From assembly GCF_004014715.1 (NCBI RefSeq), contig NZ_CP034835.1:1302001-1366000 (forward strand): a DNA stretch of 64,000 bases, given 5' to 3'. This document shows, piece by piece, positions 1 through 7,585 of this stretch (its first letter is position 1; every line of letters begins with the position of its first letter). The notes beneath the pieces are model-generated. The model saw only the letters and a program-made list of their open reading frames with translations. It searched no databases and had not been told where the DNA came from. The stretch comes from Pseudoalteromonas sp. R3. GTDB taxonomy: Bacteria > Pseudomonadota > Gammaproteobacteria > Enterobacterales > Alteromonadaceae. The position numbers and the translations under genes are program-made.

Positions 1-1
1 T

Positions 2-1057
2 TACAACGCTAAGTACGCGCGCTTATCTGGCTGGAAGCGCTATGTGGCCCAGCCTGGGTTCAGCTCTAACTACACCGGGCCAAAGTCAGCAGATGAAGAG
101 GAAAACACTGAGGTACAAAGTCAGCTCGAATTTGTAGCGGTAGGCACACAATTTCGGGGCCGGATTGTGTTTCATAACCTGCTCCCTGAGGAGTTGGGGG
201 CGCTGTTGTGGACCATTAAGTTTGGCAAGCAAGCGGATGTATACCATCAGTTAGGACATGGTCGGAGCTTGGGAGCGGGCCTTGTTAAAATACAAGATCT
301 GACCCTGAATAATGCTTATGCGGAGCAAAGCGCATCGCCCGAGGCACTAATAGATGGGTTTGAACAGCATATGAATGCACGACATCCACAGCAAGACACG
401 CAAAGCTGGACGCACAGCCCGCAGATACAGCACCTGCTGGCGATGGCAAACCCGACACTGCATACTCAGCGGAACCTGCGTTATATCCCTTATGAACAAA
501 AAGCGAAAGACAGTCAGTACAGACAGATCCAGAACAGTAAGGCGTCACTACCTGGGTTGACAGTGAATGACGAACTGTTAGGGCGGATGGAGTCGACTCA
601 GGTCAGTGACACCGGCTCGGCGAGTTTTGCCAAAGGCCGACTCTGTGAGCTGGTCGATAAAAAGACCCAAGCCAGTACTTGGTTTAAAGATAAGCTCTTA
701 AAGTCAAAGCGTTATGAAAGGGAGCGTGATGAAGCACTTGAAAGTCAGCGAGAGGCCGACAGAATCACCCAGTTGCAGTCTTCAAGCGGAGATCAGCGAG
801 GGTTAGATGATGTACTGGCGCTGAGAGAAACACTCAAAACGGTGGAGAGACATGTACGACCTAGCTTAAATAGCAAGATTTTTGAGCTGCTGGGCCAAGT
901 TGTTGAGGGCGAGATGTCATTGATTGCCGCGCAGGAACTGATAGCGATCGCCAGTGACGAAGATGTCTCTGATTACCTGAATGTAGGGAAAAAAAAGCAA
1001 CGGGACTATCAAAGAAGACTCAAAGCGGCGCAGCAATTTGTGGAGCAAAGTACATGA
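2..1057 (+). CDS. Type III CRISPR RAMP-family protein, 5' end outside window
   Basis: The reading frame is open from base 2 and the visible residues before the first GTG (L-S-G-W-K-R-Y-V) look like the end of a RAMP strand motif, so the gene starts upstream of the window and about 352 residues are visible. The segment H-Q-L-G-H-G-R-S-L-G-A-G near residue 85 is the glycine-rich loop typical of RAMP proteins that form the backbone of type III effectors. The overall character is that of the TIGR03986 RAMP family, often seen in III-D-like operons; that family call is from memory of its character. The C-terminal part is charged and probably helical. Its stop codon overlaps the cas6 start (ATGA), so the two are co-transcribed and translationally coupled. 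The exact type III subtype cannot be fixed because cas10 lies outside the window. Confidence 0.8.
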   Translation, partial: YNAKYARLSGWKRYVAQPGFSSNYTGPKSADEEENTEVQSQLEFVAVGTQFRGRIVFHNLLPEELGALLWTIKFGKQADVYHQLGHGRSLGAGLVKIQDLTLNNAYAEQSASPEALIDGFEQHMNARHPQQDTQSWTHSPQIQHLLAMANPTLHTQRNLRYIPYEQKAKDSQYRQIQNSKASLPGLTVNDELLGRMESTQVSDTGSASFAKGRLCELVDKKTQASTWFKDKLLKSKRYERERDEALESQREADRITQLQSSSGDQRGLDDVLALRETLKTVERHVRPSLNSKIFELLGQVVEGEMSLIAAQELIAIASDEDVSDYLNVGKKKQRDYQRRLKAAQQFVEQST

Positions 1058-1920
1058 ATGCCTCTCTGAACGCGGTAGCCGGGCACTTTACCATTTTACC
1101 TCTGCGCCTGACGTTTAGGCTGGGGGCTGATTGCGAATTGCCGGTATTTAAAGGCAGTATGTGGCACGGCTGGCTGGGCCAGGCATTAAAAAGCCATGAT
1201 GAGCATGCCTTTTTTGTGCTCTTTGGTGAACATGCCGAAGGCCAGCCCAAACCTTACTCGGTGGTGGTTGAAGATGATCAGCGCAGTCACTGGCGTAAAG
1301 GCGAGCTTATCCACTTTACCCTGTATTTGTTCGCAGAGGTATGCCAGCTGGCAGAGCGAATAGTTGATGCCTTACAGGCGGGCTGCCGCCTCGGGCTGGG
1401 CAAGGCCCGTACTCAGGTACAACTACTGAGTGTGGCCAGCCAAACACCCAGCGGGCTTAAACCGGGCATTCAGCCATCCGTCCTCGGCAGCTGGCTCACG
1501 CCAATAGATAGCGGGTTTTCTCAGGAAGTGGCACTGGAATTTGTGACCCCGTTAAGGCTCAAAGTGGCACAACAACAGCTGCGCAAGTCGCCACCGCTGG
1601 CCATTTTGTGCCAGCAAATAAAACGGCGGCTGACCTTGCTGACCCGCTTCTGGTTATGTGACGACAACACTTTGCTGCAAGGGTTACACCAGTCACTCCC
1701 GGTGCTGGGTCAGCATGAACACAGCGATTTTATGTATTTTGAAAACTGGCAGCGTTTTTCAAACAAACAACAGGCGCAGATCCCATTCGGCGGCATGAAA
1801 GGCCAATCCAGCTACTGCGGCGAAATAGCCGACGCCATCCCCTGGCTGCAACTGGGCGAGCTCATCGGCATCGGCGGCAAAACCACCTTCGGCCTCGGCC
1901 GCTATCGGTTAATCGCCTGA
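1054..1920 (+). CDS. cas6: CRISPR pre-crRNA endoribonuclease Cas6
   Basis: This 288-residue protein has the size and C-terminal glycine-rich signature (G-I-G-G-K-T-T-F-G-L-G-R-Y, residues about 271-283) of the type III-associated Cas6 family. That enzyme cuts pre-crRNA in the repeat and leaves an 8-nt 5' tag. The downstream repeats end ATTGAGAC or ATTAAGAC, which fits such a tag. A second glycine-containing stretch, G-C-R-L-G-L-G-K, lies near residues 110-117. The gene overlaps the preceding RAMP gene by 4 nt and is the last cas gene before the repeat arrays. Catalytic residues cannot be assigned by eye because this family is divergent. Confidence 0.88.
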   Translation: MNASLNAVAGHFTILPLRLTFRLGADCELPVFKGSMWHGWLGQALKSHDEHAFFVLFGEHAEGQPKPYSVVVEDDQRSHWRKGELIHFTLYLFAEVCQLAERIVDALQAGCRLGLGKARTQVQLLSVASQTPSGLKPGIQPSVLGSWLTPIDSGFSQEVALEFVTPLRLKVAQQQLRKSPPLAILCQQIKRRLTLLTRFWLCDDNTLLQGLHQSLPVLGQHEHSDFMYFENWQRFSNKQQAQIPFGGMKGQSSYCGEIADAIPWLQLGELIGIGGKTTFGLGRYRLIA

Positions 1921-2097
1921 TAAGCATTTGAATAAGCGCCAAGGCGCAACGCTCTTTAACAATTTGGAAATTGGATTGTCACCCGGCCCAAAGCTGTGAA
2001 AGCAGGGCCTGGTGATCCCTGTTTCTGGGATTAAGATGGATTGAACGCGTCCATACAGATTTTACCATCTTCATTAGGATACTCCCCGTTTGATAGG
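1921..2097 (+). other. Cas6-array junction with a degenerate repeat and a truncated B repeat
   Basis: This segment after cas6 has no gene. It holds a hairpin at about 1979-2015 (a near-perfect 10-bp stem around a 15-nt loop). It then has a sequence at about 2011-2037 that resembles a degenerate CRISPR repeat: GATCCC, a 7-nt loop, then GGGATTAAGAT. A spacer-like stretch of 37-38 nt and a truncated B repeat (about 2075-2097) ending GATAGG follow. The degenerate copy may be the oldest relic of the array. This is read by eye and the match is partial. Confidence 0.45.
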
Positions 2098-2219
2098 CTG
2101 AGAGCCGCCCGGAAAAAGCACTGCGTTTTCAGGCTCGACGGTGAGGCCTTGGATGGTCGATTCTGGCGAACGCACAACTTAGCGCTTCATGGACGAATCA
2201 AAGTGCACATTACTGACCC
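2098..2219 (+). repeat. Array-interspersed hairpin element, copy 1
   Basis: This is the first of about eleven copies of a 110-125 bp sequence beginning CTGAGAGCCGCCCGG directly after a B repeat truncated at GATAGG. It carries a hairpin near its start (GAAAAAGC, short loop, GCTTTTTC in most copies; here the second arm has a mismatch). It ends in the conserved stretch TTCATGGACGAATCAA through GTGCACAT before the next B repeat. No reading frame is conserved between copies. Confidence 0.7.
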
Positions 2220-2278
2220 ATTGGACGCTCCCCGTTTAACTATCCAGCTTCGAGCACCGTAATGACCAACGACTCATC

Positions 2279-2500
2279 GTCATTCCGCACTTGATGCGGA
2301 ATCTACCGTCAGACAACGCCGTTTGCGCTAACCTGTGGTTCTCACTAAAACCCCGGGAGGTTAGCGCTCGTATAAGCTCATGTTTATTGTGAGATTATGG
2401 AAGTTGGCTGCTTAGAGAGCTGCTGCTTGGGTTGGTTTTGAGCGAGGTTAGCGCAAAAGTCGGCTTTAGGCCTTGTAATATTTGGGCTGAGGAGCAGTCC
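2279..2500 (+). promoter_or_regulatory. A-type CRISPR leader, copy 1
   Basis: The region starts with a palindrome (ATTCCGCA, 5-nt loop, TGCGGAAT) and continues with GCGCTAACC and an inverted copy GGTTAGCGC, then a further GGTTAGCGC. It runs directly into the first A repeat. The same sequence precedes A-repeat blocks at 3578, 4997, 6404 and 11707, which is the main evidence that it is the leader and promoter of A arrays. It is preceded by a truncated B repeat ending in GTTTAACTATCCAG. Confidence 0.7.
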
Positions 2501-2728
2501 GCTGCATTCCCCGCGCGAGAGGGGATTGAGACACCTTTCGTTCTGCGTAATAATGCTGGTCGCAATGCTGCATTCCCCGCGCGAGAGGGGATTGAGACCA
2601 GTTCAGTTGCTATAGGTCAAAAAGAATTGCCGCTGCATTCCCCGCGCGAGAGGGGATTGAGACACACCGCTGGAACTAAAACAGGTGGGGTATGTTGCTG
2701 CATTCCCCGCGCGAGAGGGGATTGAGAC
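2501..2728 (+). CRISPR. CRISPR block 1, four A repeats
   Basis: There are four identical 32-nt repeats at 2501, 2567, 2632 and 2697, with spacers of 33-34 nt. The repeat starts GCTGCATTCCCC, has the loop GCGCGAGA, and closes with GGGG and ATTGAGAC. The CCCC/GGGG stem with an ATTGAGAC end indicates transcription in the plus direction. The sequence after the fourth repeat (from 2729) is a conserved module that recurs after repeats ending at 12284 and 14785. Confidence 0.95.
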
Positions 2729-2932
2729 AAGAAGCCAAAGAGGCTACGATTGTTACCTACAGTTTGATATTCTCAGGTGTAAGCGCGAGGCAATGGACGC
2801 CGATTCTGGCGAACGCGCCACTTGGCACTTCATGGACGAATCAATGTGCACATTATTGAACTATTTGGACATTCCCCGCTTGATAGGGGATTAAGACCGA
2901 ATGTTTTTACTGTATACAGCAAAAGCTTTATT
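2729..2932 (+). CRISPR. Array-end module, degenerate B repeat and shared last spacer (copy 1)
   Basis: The stretch from 2729 (starting AAGAAGCCAAAGAGG) is repeated at 12285 and 14786. Its 3' part is shared with the hairpin element (TTCATGGACGAATCAA). A B-like repeat at about 2865-2897 ends GGGGATTAAGAC and is followed by a 35-nt spacer at 2898-2932. The same spacer occurs at 5441, 6763 and 13750, one of these with a base change. A decayed repeat that loses similarity after ACTCCC follows, marking an array end. Confidence 0.7.
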
Positions 2933-2949
2933 GTTTGGATACTCCCTGC

Positions 2950-3225
2950 TTTTGGATCGTGATTACCAACCATTCACAGTCATTCCGCACTCGCTGCGGA
3001 ATCTACCAACAAGCAACTCGGAAATAGCGTTGTGATTAGGCTGGCAGTCGCAACCGAACATCTATTTGCTTGTAAGCAGATACCGGATCAAGTCCGGTAT
3101 GACGGCGGTGTGGGAGTTTGATTCGGTGCAGAGGTTTGGCAATTGGTAAGGACTGACAAACTGAATAATACTAGTGATTTATCCACCGCCCGAGCCCACG
3201 GCAGGCAAGAATTCTGAAAGGAAGG
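2950..3225 (+). promoter_or_regulatory. Short B-type leader module, copy 1
   Basis: This module links a decayed terminal repeat to a new B repeat. It contains two REP-like palindromes (ATTCCGCA/TGCGGAAT and ATACCGGA/TCCGGTAT) and ends with the stretch TTATCCACCGCCCGAGCCCA through AAGGAAGG. That end immediately precedes B repeats here and at 5772, 7091, 8038, 13095 and 14077, which marks it as the proximal leader for B arrays. Confidence 0.65.
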
Positions 3226-3317
3226 GTTTGGATGCTCCCCGTTTTATAGGGGATTAAGACGTTAGTGGTACCATCAACAAAGGCATATAACGCGAGTTTG
3301 GATACTCCCCGTTTGAC
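3226..3317 (+). CRISPR. CRISPR block 2, one B repeat plus truncated repeat
   Basis: A full B-type repeat at 3226-3260 (one loop base changed to GTTTTATA) is followed by one 35-nt spacer. A second B repeat at 3296 then breaks at GTTTGA, where A-type leader sequence takes over. Confidence 0.8.
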
Positions 3318-3319
3318 CA

Positions 3320-3577
3320 TTTTGCTTTGTGCACAATGATTGCCTACTACTCACCGTCATTCCGCACTTGATGCGGAATCTACCTTCAGACAACGCCGTT
3401 TGCGCTAACCTGTGGTTTTCACGAAAACCCCGGGAAGTTAGCGCTCGAGTAAGTTCATGTTTATTATCATATTGTGTAATTTTGATATGCAGAATGCGTC
3501 TGCTTTGGTCAAAACTGACCGAGGTTAGCGCAAAAGTCTGTTTATGGCTTCGTAATATAAGGGCTTTAGAGCAGACT
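3320..3577 (+). promoter_or_regulatory. A-type CRISPR leader, copy 2
   Basis: This is the second copy of the leader at 2279-2500, with the palindrome ATTCCGCA/TGCGGAAT, the GCGCTAACC...GGTTAGCGC inverted pair and the later GGTTAGCGC copy. It runs straight into the A-repeat block at 3578. Confidence 0.7.
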
Positions 3578-4367
3578 GCTGTATTCCCCGCGCGAGAGGG
3601 GATTGAGACATCACGGTCCTCACCATTATTTAGGTTCTTGACCCGCTGCATTCCCCGCGCGAGAGGGGATTGAGACATTTATTGGGTGTGGGCGCCGACA
3701 GCATTGAGATAGCTGCATTCCCCGCGCGAGAGGGGATTGAGACATCTCGTTCAAACCAGTGTGTTGTGTAAATACGGCTGCATTCCCCGCGCGAGAGGGG
3801 ATTGAGACACCGTCCCTAAACCAATCTGATTCGACGTATACGCTGTGCTCCCCGCACGAGAGGGGATTGAGACCTCCCCATGAACGCGATAACCAGCGCC
3901 ATACCGGCTGTACTCCCCGTTTGATAGGGGGTTCAGACTTTTGAGTCGCTTTCCACTCCTCTGCTAATTGAACGTTTGGCTAACGTGTCATCATTGGCTG
4001 TATTCCCCGCACGAGAGGGGATTAAGACGTTTCTGGGTATTCGTGACAGTATGTCGGATAAGAGTTTGGATGCTCCCCGGTTGATAGGGGATTAAGACAT
4101 CAGCGATTCTTGACCAATTTTGATCTATTACGGTTGGACGCTCCCCGGTTGATAGGGGGTTAAGACAACATGGCACATCTGGCATATCTCGATAATTACG
4201 GCTGCGTTTCCCGTACGAGAGGGGATTGAGACTTTTTAGCCAAGAAACGCCTTTGCTACAGAGTTTGCTGCATTCCCCGCACGCGAGGGGATTAAGACGA
4301 CTTTTTCTTAACTGGGGCAACAAGGTGTTTATTGTTTGGATATTCCCGTTTGATAGGGAGTTAAGAC
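3578..4367 (+). CRISPR. CRISPR block 3, twelve mixed A, B and hybrid repeats
   Basis: Repeats start at 3578, 3645, 3712, 3777, 3842, 3907, 3997, 4064, 4132, 4201, 4267 and 4334. The first four are A type and the fifth is an A variant with GCACGAGA in the loop. The repeat at 3907 is a hybrid with an A-like 5' end and a B loop. Those at 4064, 4132 and 4334 are B type, and 4201 and 4267 are A type again. The interval 3939-3996 is 58 nt, longer than any normal spacer here. Both repeat classes within one continuous array show exchange between the two systems. Confidence 0.93.
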
Positions 4368-4431
4368 TCGTCTTGGTCTTCTTCATAGTCTTCGTCTCGA
4401 AGACTTTCAGTTGATATGGTGTATACAGCTT

Positions 4432-4667
4432 AAACAGAACAACACCTCAGCAGTGCATATTGCACTCGAAACTGAGTTTATCTGCATACAATACCTTTTT
4501 GCGCTAACCCTTGGTTCTCACGAAAACCCGGGTGGGTTAGCGTTCTTGTAAGTTAATGTTTATTATTACATTGTATGGTTTAGATACGCAGCATGCGCTT
4601 ATTTGGGTCCTGTTTGAGCTAGGTTAGCGCTTCATGGACGAATCAATGTGCACATTACTGACCTACT
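4432..4667 (+). promoter_or_regulatory. Divergent A-type leader fused to hairpin-element 3' end
   Basis: This is a diverged copy of the A leader (GCGCTAACC, GGGTTAGCG, GGTTAGCGC). Its last part switches into the 3' end of the interspersed element (TTCATGGACGAATCAA) instead of an A repeat. The join falls at the shared GGTTAGCGC motif, which suggests recombination at that site. Confidence 0.5.
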
Positions 4668-4823
4668 TGATATTCCCCGCTTGATAGGGGGTTAAGACAA
4701 ATAAACCTGAATTAAAAAGTACGGAGACATGCTTGGATACTCCCCGTTTGATAGGGGGTTAAGACACTCCGCTATTTAGAACATTACGAAAGACATCGTC
4801 TGGTTGGATACTCCCCGTTTGAC
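4668..4823 (+). CRISPR. CRISPR block 4, two B-like repeats plus truncated copy
   Basis: Repeats lie at about 4668-4698 and 4731-4765, both with the GGGGGTTAAGAC variant. A third at 4802 breaks after GTTTGA into an A leader. Confidence 0.8.
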
Positions 4824-4996
4824 TATCCAGCTTTTTACACAGTGCTTGCCAACCACTCACCGTCATTCCGCACTTGATGCGAAATCTACCTTCAGACAAC
4901 GCCGTTTGCGCTAACCTGTGGTTCTCACGAAAACCCCGGGAGGTTAGCGCAAAAGCAGGTTTCTGGCCTTGTGATATATAGGTTGTGGAGCAGACC
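4824..4996 (+). promoter_or_regulatory. A-type CRISPR leader, copy 3, internally deleted
   Basis: This leader lacks the roughly 100 bp that lie between the two GGTTAGCGC direct repeats in the other copies. One repeat remains, followed directly by AAAAGCAGG. This is the product expected from recombination between those direct repeats. It still abuts an A repeat at 4997. Confidence 0.65.
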
Positions 4997-5063
4997 GCTG
5001 CGTTCCCCGCACGAGAGGGGATTGAGACGTTTTTTCGTACAACCAGCTTTCAACGGTCTTCGC
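4997..5063 (+). CRISPR. CRISPR block 5a, single A repeat and spacer
   Basis: One A repeat (4997-5028, GCACGAGA loop variant) is followed by about 35 nt of spacer-like sequence and then by an IS3-family end fragment. The array is interrupted at this point. Confidence 0.75.
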
Positions 5064-5064
5064 T

Positions 5065-5187
5065 GTGTAGTGGTCAACTAATCCCGGACAGTAAATAAAG
5101 TTTTTCTTCCGCAGCAGCTGGCGCGATCATTTCATTGTTGCTGTGTGGCCTTTGCCAGTTGTAGTAGTCCGTTTAATTGATGTTTAT
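5065..5187 (-). mobile_element. IS3-family remnant (3' end of orfB and terminal sequence)
   Basis: On the minus strand the frame 5172-5074 reads T-D-Y-Y-N-W-Q-R-P-H-S-N-N and ends L-Y-L-L-S-G-I-S followed by a stop. This matches the typical C-terminus of IS3-family OrfB transposases. The outer end TGTAGTGGTCAACTAATC looks like an IS3-type terminus. There is an in-frame stop just upstream, and the rest of the element is absent. It sits between an A repeat block and a B block, so the insertion and deletion broke an array. Confidence 0.65.
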
Positions 5188-5200
5188 CTTACCAATACCA

Positions 5201-5475
5201 GTTTGGATACTCCCCGTTTGATAGGGGATTAAGACTGTCTTAAGAACTGCTTATCCTCTTCAGGTGTATGTTTGGATACTCCCCGTTTGATAGGGGATTA
5301 AGACCTCTTTTTGGCTTAGAGAGTATCGGCGTTTAAGTTTGGATACTCCCCGTTTAATAGGGGATTAAGACGCTACCAGCCAGTCGAATTGCGTTATGTC
5401 TGTTAGTTTGGATACTCCCCGTTTGATAGGGGATTAAGACCGAATGTTTTTACTGTATACCGCAAAAGCTTTATT
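5201..5475 (+). CRISPR. CRISPR block 5b, four B repeats and shared last spacer (copy 2)
   Basis: B repeats with the 5' form GTTTGGATACTCCCC start at 5201, 5270, 5337 and 5406, each 35 nt, with spacers of 32-35 nt. The spacer at 5441-5475 is the shared last spacer (one base differs, TATACCGC against TATACAGC). A decayed repeat then loses similarity after ACTCCC. Confidence 0.93.
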
Positions 5476-5507
5476 GTTTGGATACTCCCTTGCTTTTGTG
5501 CAACGTG

Positions 5508-5771
5508 ATTACCAACCATTCACAGTCATTCCGCACTCGCTGCGGAATCTACCAACAAGCAACTCGGAAATAGCGTTGTGATTAGACTAGCAGTCGCAAC
5601 CGAACATCTATTTGCCCGTAAACAGATACCGGATCAAGTCCGGTATGACGGCGGTGTGGGAGTTTGATTCGATGCAGAGGCTTGGCAATTGGTAAGGACT
5701 GACAAACTGAATAATACTAGCGACTTATCCACTGTCCGAGTCCACGGCTGGCAAGGCCTCAGAAAGTAAGG
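5508..5771 (+). promoter_or_regulatory. Short B-type leader module, copy 2
   Basis: This is a second copy of the module at 2950-3225, with the same two palindromes and the proximal end GCCCGAGCCCA-like (here TGTCCGAGTCCA), ending at a B repeat. Confidence 0.65.
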
Positions 5772-6014
5772 GTTTGGATACTCCCCGTTTGATAGGCTGA
5801 GAGCCGCCCGGGAAAAGCACCGCTTTTTCAGGCTCGAAGGTGAGGCCTTGGATGGCCGATTCTGGCGAATGCACCACTTACTGCTTCATGGATGAATCAA
5901 TGTGCACATTATTGACCTACTGGATACTCCCCGTTTGATAGGGGATTAAGACTTACTAAACTCAGTATTGAAAGTCCCTGAGACAGGTGGTTTGGATGCT
6001 CCCCGTTTGATAGG
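5772..6014 (+). CRISPR. CRISPR block with hairpin element copy 2 inside a repeat
   Basis: A B repeat truncated after GATAGG (5772-5796) is followed by the hairpin element at 5797-5917. A full B-like repeat ends at 5952, then a 37-nt spacer, and another B repeat truncated at GATAGG (5990-6014). Confidence 0.75.
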
Positions 6015-6123
6015 CTGAGAGCCGCCCGGAAAAAGCACCGCTTTTTCAGGCTCGAAGGTGAGGCCTTGGATGGCCGAACAGGTTAGCGCTTCATGGACGA
6101 ATTACCTGCACATTACAGACCTA
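6015..6123 (+). repeat. Array-interspersed hairpin element, copy 3 (short form)
   Basis: This copy has the perfect GAAAAAGC/GCTTTTTC hairpin. It is the short form, with GGCCGAACAGGTTAGCGC in place of the longer GATTCTGGCGAACGCGCC segment. It ends in a decayed repeat (TTGGATACTTCCCTCGTG) that joins A-leader sequence. Confidence 0.65.
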
Positions 6124-6142
6124 TTGGATACTTCCCTCGTGA

Positions 6143-6403
6143 CTATCCAGTTTTGTGCACAGTGATGATCAACCACTCACCGTCATTCCGCACTTGATGC
6201 GGAATCTACCTTCAGACAACGCCGTTTGCGCTAACCTGTGGTTCTCACGAAAACCCCGGGAGGTTAGCGCTCGTGTAAGCTTATGTTTATTATGATATTG
6301 TGTAACTTTGATATGCAGATTGCGTCTGCTTTGGTCAAATTTGACCGAGGTTAGCGCAAAAGCAGGTTTCTGGCCTTGTGATATATGGGCTGAGGAGCAG
6401 GCC
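6143..6403 (+). promoter_or_regulatory. A-type CRISPR leader, copy 4
   Basis: This is a full-length A leader with the palindrome at 6182-6202, the GCGCTAACC...GGTTAGCGC pair and the distal GGTTAGCGC. It runs into the A repeat at 6404. Confidence 0.7.
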
Positions 6404-6797
6404 GCTGCATTCCCCGCGCGAGAGGGGATTGAGACATTTTCCAGGTGATTGGTATAGGCCTGCTCCAGCGCTGCATTCCCCGCGCGAGAGGGGATTGAGA
6501 CATTATCATGTATTGAGAGTAGGAAAGCGTTGGGTGCTGCATTCCCCGCGCGAGAGGGGATTGAGACCATGAGTGGGCGGCGATTATCGAAAAAAAATGG
6601 GCTGCATTCCCCGCGCGAGAGGGGATTGAGACCAGGTGCCAGCGCTGGGTAGCCGAATCTCGCACGCTGCATTCCCCGTGCGAGAGGGGATTGAGACGCC
6701 TGACGATGTAGTCACCGACAACCGGCGCTTGCTGCATTCCCCGCTTGATAGGGGATTAAGACCGAATGTTTTTACTGTATACAGCAAAAGCTTTATT
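6404..6797 (+). CRISPR. CRISPR block 6, five A repeats, one A/B hybrid, shared last spacer (copy 3)
   Basis: Repeats start at 6404, 6470, 6536, 6601, 6666 and 6731, with spacers of 33-34 nt. The last is a hybrid: its 5' end (GCTGCATTCCCC) is A and its 3' end (GCTTGATAGGGGATTAAGAC) is B. It is followed by the same 35-nt spacer found at 2898, 5441 and 13750. An A array has thus acquired a B array end, with the crossover inside the repeat. Confidence 0.95.
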
Positions 6798-6829
6798 GTT
6801 TGGATACTCCATGCTTTTGGATCGTGATT

Positions 6830-7090
6830 ACCAACCATTCACAGTCATTCCGCACTCGCTGCGGAATTTACCAGCAAGCAACTCGGAAATAGCGTTGTGA
6901 TTGGACTGGCTGTCTCAACCGAACATTCTATTTGCCTGTAAGTAGATACCGGATCAGGTCTGGTATGACAGAGGCGGAGTATTTGGTTTTGTGCTGAGGT
7001 TTGGCAATTGATAATGATTGACAAACTGAATAATACTTACTACTTATCCACCGTCCGAGCCCACGGCTGGCAAGAACTCTGAAAGCAAGG
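6830..7090 (+). promoter_or_regulatory. Short B-type leader module, copy 3
   Basis: This is the third copy of the two-palindrome module, ending with ACTTATCCACCGTCCGAGCC and AAGCAAGG directly before a B repeat. Confidence 0.65.
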
Positions 7091-7455
7091 GTTTGGATGC
7101 TCCCCGTTTGATAGGGGATTAAGACTTTAAACAACAGAACTAAAAGAAAAACAAATTCTGGTTGGATGCTCCCTGTTTGATAGGGGATTAAGACACTGAA
7201 TTTTATCACCGCTATCACAAGTTTTTTTGTTGGATGCTCCTCGTTTGATAGGCTGAGAGCCGCCCGGAAAAAGCACTGCTTTTTCCGGCTCGAAGGTGAG
7301 GCCCTGGATGGCCGAACTGGTTAGCGCTTCATGGATAAATCAATGTGCACATTATTGACCTACTGGATGCTCCCCGGTTGATAGGGGATTAAGACCAAAG
7401 ATATACCGTTCAGTTGCCTCTACTGTTTCTGGTTGGATGCTCCCCGTTTGATAGG
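7091..7455 (+). CRISPR. CRISPR block 7, B repeats interrupted by hairpin element copy 4
   Basis: Full B repeats lie at 7091-7125, 7160-7194 and about 7361-7395. A B repeat truncated at GATAGG (7228-7252) and the hairpin element (about 7253-7360) separate the second and third. Another truncated B repeat lies at 7431-7455. Confidence 0.85.
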
Positions 7456-7585
7456 CTGAGAGCCGCCCGGAAAAAGCACCGCTTTTTCAGGCTCGAAGGT
7501 GAGGCTTTGGATGGCCGATCCTGGCGAACGCGCCACTTAGCGCTTCATGGGCGAATCAAAGTGCACATCGCTGACCTATCGGATA
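7456..7585 (+). repeat. Array-interspersed hairpin element, copy 5, fused to long leader
   Basis: This copy has the perfect hairpin and the long internal segment. It ends not in a repeat but in GACCTATCGGATATTTGC, which opens the long B leader. The same fusion occurs at 8278 and 12513. Confidence 0.65.

Noticed and set aside
2041..2262. 73-codon frame over hairpin element copy 1, similar to 7414-7602
   Set aside because: It is shared because the element is repeated; other copies of the element do not keep the frame.
2432..2725. Open frames across CRISPR repeats (also 3329, 6169, 6351, 8656, 12948, 14810)
   Set aside because: Their products are repeats of a short peptide such as A-F-P-A-R-E-G-I-E-T, which is only the translated CRISPR repeat.
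2898..2932. CTGTATACAG in the shared last spacer as a LexA (SOS) box
   Set aside because: LexA boxes have eight bases between CTGT and ACAG; here there are two.
5797..5920. Hairpin element as a transposon insertion with a 25-bp target duplication
   Set aside because: A partial repeat on the left and a full repeat on the right could look like a duplication, but the ends are not inverted repeats and the same junction recurs in every copy, which fits copying by recombination better.
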